From Haloarcula halophila (GTDB taxonomy: Archaea > Halobacteriota > Halobacteria > Halobacteriales > Haloarculaceae): 64,000 nt of DNA. Of the stretch, positions 32,600 to 40,391 are shown piece by piece (the first letter of the stretch is position 1; every line of letters starts with the position of its first letter). The DNA lies in the NCBI RefSeq assembly GCF_029278565.1, contig NZ_CP119559.1:496001-560000 (forward strand), in the 5' to 3' direction. The translations under genes were made by a program, and so were the position numbers. Below the pieces are notes generated by a model. It was given only the letters and a program-made list of their open reading frames with translations. It made no database searches and was not told the DNA's origin.

Positions 32600-33760
32600 A
32601 TGGCGGGAAAGCGTTCGCTCTATTTCCAGCACGAGATAAACAGACGATGGGACGACCCTTCGAACTACGGAGAGGCGAGTTCGGCGTACGGCGACGGCCG
32701 GTATCCGCCCGATTGGGACGCCCGAAGAGAGGCGGTTTTCGCGTTTCAAAACTACCGATGTGCACGCTGTGACGATTACAAAGGGGACGTAGACAGGTTC
32801 GAGTTACACCATCTGGAGTTTCTCTCCGACGGTGGTTCCAATCACCTCGACAATCTCGTCGGGCTGTGTCACCACTGTCACGCGTTGATGCACCCGGACA
32901 ACGACAACATGAACGGGAACATCGGTGAGGCAGACATGCTTCCCCATCCGGAAGCGGACCCACAGGTCTGTGTCGCTCGGCGACCCGTTTCGGCCGTCGA
33001 GTGGAACGATCGGGGCAATGTTATCGCGGTGCTCGAAGCGAAGTCACAGGACCTCGGCGACAACGTGATCAGCCATAACCGGGCCTGTTACCGAGTATCG
33101 GAGAGCTATATAACTGAGTTAGCCAGCGATCTCGAAGCTGCGATCGACAAGTACAGTCTCGGGTGTCCGGACGGAAAACGGATGTTGCATCTGAGAGTTC
33201 GATCCGACGGAACGGTCGCTGTCCCATCCGATGCCATGGTTACGGTGTCGAAACAGACCGAGTGTGAGACGAAGAGAGTGCCTGGAACCGGATACGTCCG
33301 GTTCATCTTTGACCGAACCATCGAGCGATTCGGAATCCGAGTCGACGCGGCCAATCACGAGTCACGGGACACGTATATCGAACCGGAGGGGCGAGACCAC
33401 GTCATCCAGTATGTGGTACTTGAGCAGACTGGATCGGACGAACCCGTGGAAAACACTGGACAGACAGAGAGAACAGTACCAGAGGCCGACGACGGTACGG
33501 CAAGGACGAAAACGTCGTTATCCACACAACCGACAACCGTATCGGCGAACTCCAGTACTGCTGAACCAGCATCCGAGACCCACGCCAAGGGGAGCGCATA
33601 CGGGGTCTATCAGCGTATTCTCGTCGGTATGGTCGTATGCAGCCTGTGTTTCGCTACGGTGGCGCTGTTACTCGATACTCGGTTGAGCGCCCCTCTCGGT
33701 GCCTGGATTGGAGGCGTAGTTATCGGCGGAGTCCTCGGCGCTATTAGTAATCGACTGTAG
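32600..33760 (+). CDS. HNH endonuclease with C-terminal membrane helices
   Basis: The 386-residue protein has an N-terminal HNH domain (about 40-100): Cys54/Cys57, the HH pair at 70-71 in FELHHLEFLSDGGS, Cys90/Cys93 and His98. The middle (110-280) is not recognised. A Thr/Ser/Glu-rich linker (about 285-330) leads to two hydrophobic helices (about 337-357 and 362-382). HNH nucleases cut DNA; a membrane anchor on one is uncommon. GC content and codon use look lower than those of the neighbours, suggesting transfer. A role in DNA uptake or phage exclusion is conceivable but unproven. Confidence 0.82.
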   Translation: MAGKRSLYFQHEINRRWDDPSNYGEASSAYGDGRYPPDWDARREAVFAFQNYRCARCDDYKGDVDRFELHHLEFLSDGGSNHLDNLVGLCHHCHALMHPDNDNMNGNIGEADMLPHPEADPQVCVARRPVSAVEWNDRGNVIAVLEAKSQDLGDNVISHNRACYRVSESYITELASDLEAAIDKYSLGCPDGKRMLHLRVRSDGTVAVPSDAMVTVSKQTECETKRVPGTGYVRFIFDRTIERFGIRVDAANHESRDTYIEPEGRDHVIQYVVLEQTGSDEPVENTGQTERTVPEADDGTARTKTSLSTQPTTVSANSSTAEPASETHAKGSAYGVYQRILVGMVVCSLCFATVALLLDTRLSAPLGAWIGGVVIGGVLGAISNRL

Positions 33761-33947
33761 AGAAAGAATATCAGCGGGCGATTCGTACGACGTTCCGTTC
33801 GGCCGATCCCGACTGAACTATCGTAACCATTGAAAATCAATGCACATCCGATCGCACGATAGCAGTGCAATCGGTGTGTACATCGTTTCAATTGTTACTA
33901 TAGACGTGGGTCACTCCGCAGGAACGCCTATGTAGACTGCGCTCCCT
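33761..33947. promoter_or_regulatory. AT-richer gap with two adjacent hairpins
   Basis: CATTGA-AAA-TCAATG (33828-33842) is followed by a long imperfect inverted repeat at 33841-33880 with arms like CACATCCGATCGCAC and GTGCAATCGGTGTG around a 7-nt loop. They lie between two genes in the same direction and could end the HNH transcript or act as an operator for the next gene. No protein gene fits. Confidence 0.5.
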
Positions 33948-34235
33948 GTGGACACTCCTAATCTCCTCGGTACGGGTGTCGCGTTTACGTCCTTCGTCGT
34001 CGCATCGTTCGCGTACTACGGAGACGCCAACCGGCAGGCATTCACTCGCGCAACGATCGTCGTCGTACTCATTTTTGGCGTTTTCACTCTCCAAGTCCCC
34101 ATTGCTGTCATCGCAGCCTGCGTCGTCTACCTCACCGCGTGGCTCACCGGCTCGGACAGCCCACTCAACGCACCTGACACGCGGATCTTCCCAGTCAAAT
34201 CGACGACCACCAACGAATCCGACTATAGCGAGTAA
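33948..34235 (+). CDS. Small membrane protein
   Basis: The 95-residue frame starts with GTG and encodes two or three hydrophobic segments (GVAFTSFVVASFAYYG; TIVVVLIFGVFTLQVPIAV; IAACVVYLTAWLTG) and a polar tail with DTRIFPVKSTTTNES. It lies in the lower-GC patch after the HNH gene and may be co-inherited with it. No family recognised; the start codon is uncertain. Confidence 0.6.
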   Translation: MDTPNLLGTGVAFTSFVVASFAYYGDANRQAFTRATIVVVLIFGVFTLQVPIAVIAACVVYLTAWLTGSDSPLNAPDTRIFPVKSTTTNESDYSE

Positions 34236-34476
34236 GGCGGCGACCTGCGGCTCCGTTGAACTGCTCAGTCGCCCGGTCCTTGGTACGTGGTTTGTTCAGT
34301 GATTTACCGAGACTGACCGATTCAAACAGTCGGATGTTCCGGTGTATGACCCGTTCTATGACACCCTGTGAGAACTACTAACTCCGCGCAGTAGATTTTC
34401 GTCGATAGCTAACTCACGAGACGCGTCGCTCGTCGGGTGACCATAGGGTACCGGACGAACGGTTCGCCGACGGGAC
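34236..34476. other. 241-nt gap with no supported feature
   Basis: Composition is still lower in GC than the flanks. I see a short dyad (GACTG/CAGTC near 34308-34332) but no gene, transposase remnant or RNA I can defend. It ends at the stop codon of the convergent LEA14-like gene. Confidence 0.4.
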
Positions 34477-35616
34477 TTAAATAGCGAGAATACCGTCGTC
34501 GGTCGTCGAATCGCCAGGTATCGGCGTGACTGTCTCGTTACCCCCGAGTAGTCCGCTCCCGCTGTCGGTACTCGTCACAGTTTCGGTATCGAGGACGCCG
34601 TCGTCCGGGGTCCCGGTCGGCGTCGCCGTCCTCGGTTCCTGATCGCCGATATCTCCCTGACTCGATCCGCCTCCGGTCGGATACTCGGCTTTGTTCCCGA
34701 AGATATCAGTCTCGATCGACTTCTCGTAGTCGACCGGGTCCAGCGGAATCCGGATCTGGGTTCCCCTGGCCTCCAGAACCAGAGAGAAGTCGATCCGTAG
34801 CTGTGTCTGCTGGTTGCGCTGGAGATGGGTGACCCACCACTCGTCTAAGTTCTCGTTCTCGATAGCGGCCCGAGCGTCGATGGTCTCGGTCTCGCCGGGG
34901 CGAATGACGTAATTGGCGGTCGTCTCGCCGGACCCGACCTCGACGTCGTTCATCGAGACGGTGTAGCCGATCCGCGAGACGGTGTAGGGGAGCGACTTGG
35001 GGTTGTGGACGGTGAATGCGAGGTCCATCGGCGACTGCTGGCGGGTCAGGTTGGGTCGGTCCCAGGTGCCACGCGTCTCGTTGATATAGAGGACTGGATC
35101 GGAGACCAACGGTACGTTCGCGTCGACTGGCCGGGTCTCTGTGCTGTTGAACTGCCCGATGATGTCGGTCTCGATAGAATCCCCCTGTGTGACCGACAGC
35201 GATCGACCCAGGGTCGAGGACCGGACTTCGCCGTCGATCTCGACCTGGGTCCGTTCACCGTTCTCGACGTGCGTGTACCACCACGCGGGGACCTGCCCGT
35301 TGTCCATCTCCGTGGTAAACGCGAGCGTCGACCGGCCCGTACCGAGTTGCAACCCCTCACGTCCGCCCGCGGCGATCGGGACACCGTTCATCCGGACCGA
35401 GTAGTCGACCGACGCCCCGCCCAGTCGGACACCGATCGGGTTCGGGTTCTCTATCACCAGCTCCGTCCCGATGGTCGTCGTCTCCTCGGAAACCCCCGTA
35501 AATCGGTTCTCGACGGCTGTGAAGGAAGGTGCGCCGAGGACGCCGATGTATACCCCAGTTGCCAACAACACGGCCAACCCGACACCGACGACCGCGACCG
35601 CACGTGTCCGTCTCAT
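34477..35616 (-). CDS. LEA14-like (WHy-domain) exported protein with tandem domains
   Basis: The 379-residue protein has an N-terminal membrane helix (AVAVVGVGLAVLLATGVYIGV) and two LEA_2/WHy-type beta domains. The first is around residues 35-150 (LVIENPNPIGVRLGG) and the second around 195-310 (LAFTVHNPKSLPYTVSRIGY). A disordered Thr/Gly/Asp tail ends it. Plant LEA14 relatives protect against desiccation; the archaeal role is unknown. Each domain is followed by a similar WWYTH or WWVTHL segment, showing an internal duplication. Confidence 0.85.
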   Translation of the reverse strand: MRRTRAVAVVGVGLAVLLATGVYIGVLGAPSFTAVENRFTGVSEETTTIGTELVIENPNPIGVRLGGASVDYSVRMNGVPIAAGGREGLQLGTGRSTLAFTTEMDNGQVPAWWYTHVENGERTQVEIDGEVRSSTLGRSLSVTQGDSIETDIIGQFNSTETRPVDANVPLVSDPVLYINETRGTWDRPNLTRQQSPMDLAFTVHNPKSLPYTVSRIGYTVSMNDVEVGSGETTANYVIRPGETETIDARAAIENENLDEWWVTHLQRNQQTQLRIDFSLVLEARGTQIRIPLDPVDYEKSIETDIFGNKAEYPTGGGSSQGDIGDQEPRTATPTGTPDDGVLDTETVTSTDSGSGLLGGNETVTPIPGDSTTDDGILAI

Positions 35617-35697
35617 CGTCCACTCCTCTCGTGGCGGTCGACATATGTCCTGTGGCCGGCCCGAATGAACTAAGTGGCCGACGGCGAATGCTCCGGT

Positions 35698-35928
35698 ATG
35701 GCTTCAACGGACGCAGAGACCGACATGGGACTCGGGCTCGGACTCGTCTTCGGGCTCGTCGCGGTCGGTGCAGCGTTGCTGACGACAGTCAACGGGTACA
35801 CGTACGCCACACGAACCGCGCAGGGGCTCGAAGCGACGGGGCTCCAGGTCTCCAGTGGCGTCGCCTTCGGTGTCGCCATGCTCGCCGCCGGGCTCGCTAT
35901 CGTCGCCGTCCACGTCTTCGACGGCTGA
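35698..35928 (+). CDS. Small two-helix membrane protein (possibly DUF7525)
   Basis: The 76-residue protein starts MASTDAETDMGLGLGLVF and has two helices (LGLGLVFGLVAVGAALLT; VAFGVAMLAAGLAIVAVHV). I have a weak memory of a haloarchaeal family DUF7525 with the same start and size. It is divergent from the LEA14-like gene, with 81 nt between them. Confidence 0.68.
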   Translation: MASTDAETDMGLGLGLVFGLVAVGAALLTTVNGYTYATRTAQGLEATGLQVSSGVAFGVAMLAAGLAIVAVHVFDG

Positions 35929-35978
35929 CGACCGAGCCGACGACAGCTGTTCTCGCAGACGATACGGAGAAAGGAATC

Positions 35979-35987
35979 GTTAAATCG
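35979..35987 (+). promoter_or_regulatory. TATA box of the 74-residue HTH gene
   Basis: GTTAAATCG is centred about 26 nt before the ATG at 36008, indicating a leaderless transcript. Confidence 0.6.
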
Positions 35988-36007
35988 ATCCGTCACGTAG
36001 TTCGGAT

Positions 36008-36232
36008 ATGACCGATTTCAGCGAAGAGGACCGACGCATCCTCGAGCATCTCCGGGACAGCGTCTCGCGGGGTGAGAGTTACTTCCGCGCCAAGAACATC
36101 GCTGAGTCGATCGGTCTCTCCGCCAAACAGGTCGGTGCACGACTGCCGCGGCTCGCGGAAGAGGCCGACGAAGTCGACATCGAGAAGTGGGGCCGCGCCC
36201 GGTCGACGACCTGGCGCGTGACCACCAGTTAG
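36008..36232 (+). CDS. Small winged-helix protein (DUF7123-like)
   Basis: The 74-residue protein is essentially one winged-helix domain: EEDRRILEHLRDSVSRG, YFRAKNIAESIGLSAKQVG and the wing KWGRARSTTWRV. It resembles a widely conserved haloarchaeal family I recall as DUF7123. It probably binds DNA. The SRPBCC/nitrilase pair follows 37 nt later. Confidence 0.8.
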   Translation: MTDFSEEDRRILEHLRDSVSRGESYFRAKNIAESIGLSAKQVGARLPRLAEEADEVDIEKWGRARSTTWRVTTS

Positions 36233-36269
36233 TCGGTGGATTCATTCGGGAGTAGTTCGGAGTCCCTAT

Positions 36270-36701
36270 ATGACCGTCCGGGTCGAGCAGACCATCAGAG
36301 TGTCGGCGCCCCCCGAACGCGTCTGGGAGTTTATCGCCGACCCGGAGAAACGTGCCCGTTCGATCAGCGTCGTTACCGACTGGGAAGACCGCGGTGACGG
36401 GACCTCGACGTGGTTCCTGCGGCTTCCGATCCCCGTCATCAACAGGACCGTCACGGTCGACACGGAGGACGTCGAGCGACGACCGCCGGAGTACGTCCGG
36501 TTCGTCGGGAAGTCGAAGGTGATGCGCGTCCAGGGCGAACACGAACTGGAGGCGACCGAGGACGGCGGGACGGCGCTACACAACCGTTTCGTCGTCGACG
36601 GTCGGTTTCCCGGCGTCGAACGCTTCTTCAAACGGAACCTCGGCGACGAGATCGACAACCTAGAAACGGCACTGCGCGAGGACCTCGGAATGGAAGTATG
36701 A
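36270..36701 (+). CDS. SRPBCC (START-like) domain protein
   Basis: The 143-residue protein starts RVEQTIRVSAPPERVWEFI, the usual first strand and helix of SRPBCC/CoxG-like ligand-binding proteins. It ends with the long C-terminal helix (FFKRNLGDEIDNLETAL). These proteins bind hydrophobic ligands in a cavity. The stop overlaps the ATG of the nitrilase-family gene (GTATGA), so the pair is translated together. Confidence 0.85.
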   Translation: MTVRVEQTIRVSAPPERVWEFIADPEKRARSISVVTDWEDRGDGTSTWFLRLPIPVINRTVTVDTEDVERRPPEYVRFVGKSKVMRVQGEHELEATEDGGTALHNRFVVDGRFPGVERFFKRNLGDEIDNLETALREDLGMEV

Positions 36702-37516
36702 GGATCGCACTGGCCCAACTGGAGATCGAGGCCGGCGCCGTCGAGCACAACGTCGACAGTGCCATCGAGGCGATCCGGCGTGCGGGCTCGGACGGCACCG
36801 ATCTGGTCGTCCTCCCGGAGCTGTTCACCGTCGGCTACTTCGCGTTCGATCTGTACGCACGCCACGCAGAGAGCGTCGCGGGCGAGACAATCGGCCGACT
36901 CGCCGACGCGGCACGGGACACCGATACGGCGGTGCTGGCCGGCAGTATCGTCGAGGACCTCGCCGCCAGCGCCGCTGACGGCATCGAGGTGCCACAGTCC
37001 TCGGGGCTGGCGAACACCTCGGTGTTTCTCGGGCGGGAGGGTGACCGGCGCGGGACCTACCGGAAACACCACCTCTTCGGGTACGATTCGGCCGAATCCT
37101 CGCTGTTAGAGCCCGGCGAACGGGTCGATACCGTCGAGTTCGGCGGGTTCACGATCGGGATGACCACCTGCTACGATCTGCGGTTCCCGGGGCTGTACCG
37201 CCGACTCGTCGACGAGGGGGCGACCCTGGTCTGTGTCCCGAGCGCCTGGCCGTATCCCCGGGTCGAGCACTGGGAGCTGTTCGGACAGACCAGAGCCGTC
37301 GAGAACCAACTGTACGTGGCCGCCGCCAACGGTGTCGGAGCCTTCGACGACGCCGAACTACTGGGCCGATCGACGGTGTACGACCCGTGGGGGACGGTGC
37401 TCGCGAGTTCCGCGGACGAACCCGCGCTCGTGACCGCGGACCTCGACCCGGACCGGGTCGAGCGGGTCCGCGATGAGTTCCCGGCGCTGGCCGACCGACG
37501 GACGGACTGGGGATAG
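36698..37516 (+). CDS. Carbon-nitrogen hydrolase (nitrilase superfamily)
   Basis: The 272-residue protein has the Glu-Lys-Cys triad: Glu41 in VVLPELF, Lys123 in YRKHHLFGY and Cys158 in MTTCYDLRFPGLYR. This superfamily hydrolyses amides or nitriles, for example omega-amidase and related deaminated-glutathione amidase. The YDLRFPGLYR context is like omega-amidase/NIT2-type members, but the substrate cannot be fixed. Confidence 0.9.
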   Translation: MRIALAQLEIEAGAVEHNVDSAIEAIRRAGSDGTDLVVLPELFTVGYFAFDLYARHAESVAGETIGRLADAARDTDTAVLAGSIVEDLAASAADGIEVPQSSGLANTSVFLGREGDRRGTYRKHHLFGYDSAESSLLEPGERVDTVEFGGFTIGMTTCYDLRFPGLYRRLVDEGATLVCVPSAWPYPRVEHWELFGQTRAVENQLYVAAANGVGAFDDAELLGRSTVYDPWGTVLASSADEPALVTADLDPDRVERVRDEFPALADRRTDWG

Positions 37517-37595
37517 CTACAGCCGTTCTTTCACAGAAAATCCGTTTTGAGCCTACGTTGTTATTAACCCCTGTTGGCGAACAGCGTAAGTCGTG

Positions 37596-38624
37596 ATGTC
37601 CAACAGAGCAGCGATCCTGGCGGTGGCGGCCTGCCTCCTCCTGGCGGGCTGTACCGGCGTCGGGCCACAGGCCGGCGGTGGCGACGGCGGTGAGAGCGCG
37701 GAGTTGAGTGCCAACCAGCAGGCCGCGAGCGGAGCACAGAGCGACGCCGCGGGCGACGCGTCGAGCGATGCCGGCGACGGCGGTGACGGAAGCAGCGGTG
37801 CCGGCGGCGCTGGCGACGGGAGCGTCCCCGATCCCACGCAGCGGGCGATCATCAAGACCGGTTCGATGGTGGTCGAAGTCGACAACTTCTCGACTGCACG
37901 CTCGACGATCGCCGACCGGGTCCGGGAGCGCGGTGGCTACGTCAGTGGCTCGGATCAGCGACTCCACCGCAGCGGCAACGAGACGTGGCTGACCGGCCAC
38001 ATCGTCGTCCGCGTCCCCAGTGACACCTACGAGGATACCCAGGCCCTGGCGGCCGATCAGGGGACGGTTCTCTCGGAAGAGACGTCGACGGAGGACGTCA
38101 CCGACCAGTTGGTCGACCTGGAGGCGCGACTGGAGAACCTCCGGAGCCGGCGGGACCGGCTCCGGGAGTTCTACGATCAGGCCAACAGCACGGAGGAACT
38201 CCTGCGAATCGAGGAGGAACTCTCCGATGTCCAACGACAGATCGAGCGGCTGGAAGCCCAAAAGCAGTCGTTAGAGCAACGGGTCGCGTATTCGACTGTC
38301 AGGATCGAACTCCAAGAGCCCGAACCGGGGATCGACCAGATCCGGACCCAGTACCACGAGCAGTCACTCGTCGCCGTCTTCGTGGGCTCGGTCAACGACG
38401 TGATCGTCTTCGCACAGGCCTCGCTCGTGACCATCGCCGGGGCGCTCCCGTGGCTCGCCGTCGCCGTGGTGCCAGCGCTCGGGCTCCGCAGATTGCTGCG
38501 CGGGCGCTCGGTCCCGCTGCTCGGCGGGGGCAGTAGTGAGACGCCTGCAGCGGACGAACCTCCCACCGAGCAGCCGGACGAGGAGACCGCCGAGACGACC
38601 GACGACGACGAAGCGGCGGAGTAA
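37596..38624 (+). CDS. DUF4349-family lipoprotein
   Basis: The 342-residue protein has a lipobox at Cys19 (LLLAGC) and a low-complexity Gly/Ser/Asp region (about 25-80). The DUF4349 domain follows (IIKTGSMVVEVDNFSTA, YVSGSDQRL), with a long coiled coil around residues 165-225 (LVDLEARLENLRSRRDRL). A transmembrane segment lies near 270-295 before an acidic tail. It is probably an envelope protein with its domain outside; its function is unknown. The ATG directly after an in-frame GTG is taken as the start. Confidence 0.87.
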   Translation: MSNRAAILAVAACLLLAGCTGVGPQAGGGDGGESAELSANQQAASGAQSDAAGDASSDAGDGGDGSSGAGGAGDGSVPDPTQRAIIKTGSMVVEVDNFSTARSTIADRVRERGGYVSGSDQRLHRSGNETWLTGHIVVRVPSDTYEDTQALAADQGTVLSEETSTEDVTDQLVDLEARLENLRSRRDRLREFYDQANSTEELLRIEEELSDVQRQIERLEAQKQSLEQRVAYSTVRIELQEPEPGIDQIRTQYHEQSLVAVFVGSVNDVIVFAQASLVTIAGALPWLAVAVVPALGLRRLLRGRSVPLLGGGSSETPAADEPPTEQPDEETAETTDDDEAAE

Positions 38625-38648
38625 CCCCCTGTCTTCCCGACACCGGAC

Positions 38649-38655
38649 TTTTTTT
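38649..38655 (+). terminator. Oligo-T terminator after the DUF4349 gene
   Basis: Seven consecutive T residues follow a GC-rich stretch 24 nt after the stop codon. Runs of T are the main intrinsic termination signal in haloarchaea. Confidence 0.5.
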
Positions 38656-38786
38656 ACGCTCGGTCCAGAACTGTTGTTTGCCGGTGAGACGCTTTTCACG
38701 TCGTACCCGGCAACAACACAGCCCGTCTCGCTGCTCGGCCACCCGGCGTCGCTCGTCCGCCAAAGGCTGTCCGGACAGCCTTTCTC

Positions 38787-40319
38787 TCACTCCTCGTCAG
38801 TCGTGGTATCGGCCGAGAGGCCCTGAGCCATCCGGATCTCCTTGGCGTTGTTCAACGTCCAGGCCGTCCGCTCGGTGACGGCCTCGATGACCTCCCGGCC
38901 GTGTGGCGGGCCGCTCCCGGACTGTTTGACGCCGCCGAACGGTAACTGTACCTCCGCGCCGATACACGGGAGGTTCCCGTAGGCGAGGCCGACCGCCGCG
39001 TTGTCGCGGTAGTAGTTCAGTTGGCGGTAGTCCTCGGAGATGATCGCGCCGGCGAGCCCGTAGTCGGTGTCGTTCTGGAGCGCGACCGCTCGCTCGACCC
39101 CGCCGTCGTACTCGACCAGGGCGACGTGTGGTCCGAACACCTCCTGGTGGTACGCCGAGAGGTCGGTCTCCGGCGAGACTTCGTAGACGAACGGGCCGAC
39201 CCAGAACCCTGCTTCCTGCCCCTCGGGGAGTTCCGCTCCCGGGAGTTCCTCACGGTCGACGAGGACCGTCGCCGTCGACTCGCGGACGGCGTCGTTGTGG
39301 CGCGCGAACTTCTCGACCTGCTCGCGGTCGACGAGTGGCCCCATGAACGTCTCCTCCTCCAAGGGGTCGCCGACGGTCACGCGCTGTGCCAGATCGACGA
39401 ACCGGGTTTTGAACGCCTCGTAGACGTCGGTGTGGACGAGCAGTCGCTCGCTGGAGACGCATCGCTGGCCGGTCGTCTTGAAACTGGACATCACCGCGGA
39501 GTGGACGGCGATGTCGAGGTCGGCCTGTTCGGTGACGACGATGGCGTTTTTCCCGCCCATCTCACAGCAGGCGTTTCGGCCCAGACGGCCGCCGATCTTC
39601 TCGTCGATACTGTGGCCGACCTCTGCGCTGCCGGTGAACAGGACAGTGTCGACGCGGTCGTCCTCGACGATGGCGTTGCCGGCGTCGCCGTACCCCTGGA
39701 CCATGTTGAACACGCCGTCGGGGATCGGGGTGTCGTCGAACATCTCCGCGACGATCTGGCCGCAGTAGGGGGTCTGTTCGGCGGGCTTCCAGACGACCGT
39801 GTTGCCCTCGACCAGCGAGGTCGCCATGTGCCAGAACGGGATCGCGACCGGGAAGTTCCAGGGGGTGATACAGCCGACGACGCCGCGCGGGCGCCGGCGC
39901 ATGTACGAGTCCTTGCTGGCCACCTCCGAGGGAACCACGTCGCCGTGGGGGTGGCGGGCGTTGCCCGCGGCCAGTTCGACCATGTGGGCGGCCTCGACGA
40001 CGTCTGCCCGCCCCTCGCTGATCTCCTTGCCACACTCACGGGAGACCATCTCGCCGAGTTCGTCGGTCCGCTCGCGGAGTTCGTGGTAGATCTCCCAGAG
40101 GAACTCCGCCCGGTCGATGTACGACAGTCCGCGCCACTCGTCGGCGGCCTCGCGGGCGGCCGTCACCGCCCGGTCGATCTCTGTCGAGGACCCCATCTGG
40201 ACCGTCGCCACAGTCTCGGCGGTGGCCGGGTCGACGGTCTCGAAGGTCTCCCCGTCGTCGCTCGCCACCCACTCGCCGTCGACGTAGTGGTGCAACGAAC
40301 TGGTTGGCTGACCTGTCAT
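38787..40319 (-). CDS. NAD(P)-dependent aldehyde dehydrogenase
   Basis: The 510-residue protein has all key ALDH residues: the NAD-binding TPWNFPVAIPFWHMA, the general-base Glu in CEMGGKNAIVV, Cys287 in TTGQRCVSSER and the EVFGPHVALVEY motif. The branch resembles succinate-semialdehyde/aldehyde dehydrogenases with broad substrates. The ATG at 40319 is chosen over a frame extending toward the divergent region. Which aldehyde it uses is not shown. Confidence 0.93.
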   Translation of the reverse strand: MTGQPTSSLHHYVDGEWVASDDGETFETVDPATAETVATVQMGSSTEIDRAVTAAREAADEWRGLSYIDRAEFLWEIYHELRERTDELGEMVSRECGKEISEGRADVVEAAHMVELAAGNARHPHGDVVPSEVASKDSYMRRRPRGVVGCITPWNFPVAIPFWHMATSLVEGNTVVWKPAEQTPYCGQIVAEMFDDTPIPDGVFNMVQGYGDAGNAIVEDDRVDTVLFTGSAEVGHSIDEKIGGRLGRNACCEMGGKNAIVVTEQADLDIAVHSAVMSSFKTTGQRCVSSERLLVHTDVYEAFKTRFVDLAQRVTVGDPLEEETFMGPLVDREQVEKFARHNDAVRESTATVLVDREELPGAELPEGQEAGFWVGPFVYEVSPETDLSAYHQEVFGPHVALVEYDGGVERAVALQNDTDYGLAGAIISEDYRQLNYYRDNAAVGLAYGNLPCIGAEVQLPFGGVKQSGSGPPHGREVIEAVTERTAWTLNNAKEIRMAQGLSADTTTDEE

Positions 40320-40391
40320 ACCGACTAGTTGGCGTGCCAGCGATAAAAGAGATGCGTCAACACACCCCACAAAAACGGACTGTGGAACGGG

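Noticed and set aside
34236-34476. Possible insertion-sequence remnant in the gap before the LEA14-like gene
   Set aside because: No terminal repeats, target duplication or transposase motif could be seen; short readable frames there match nothing I can name.
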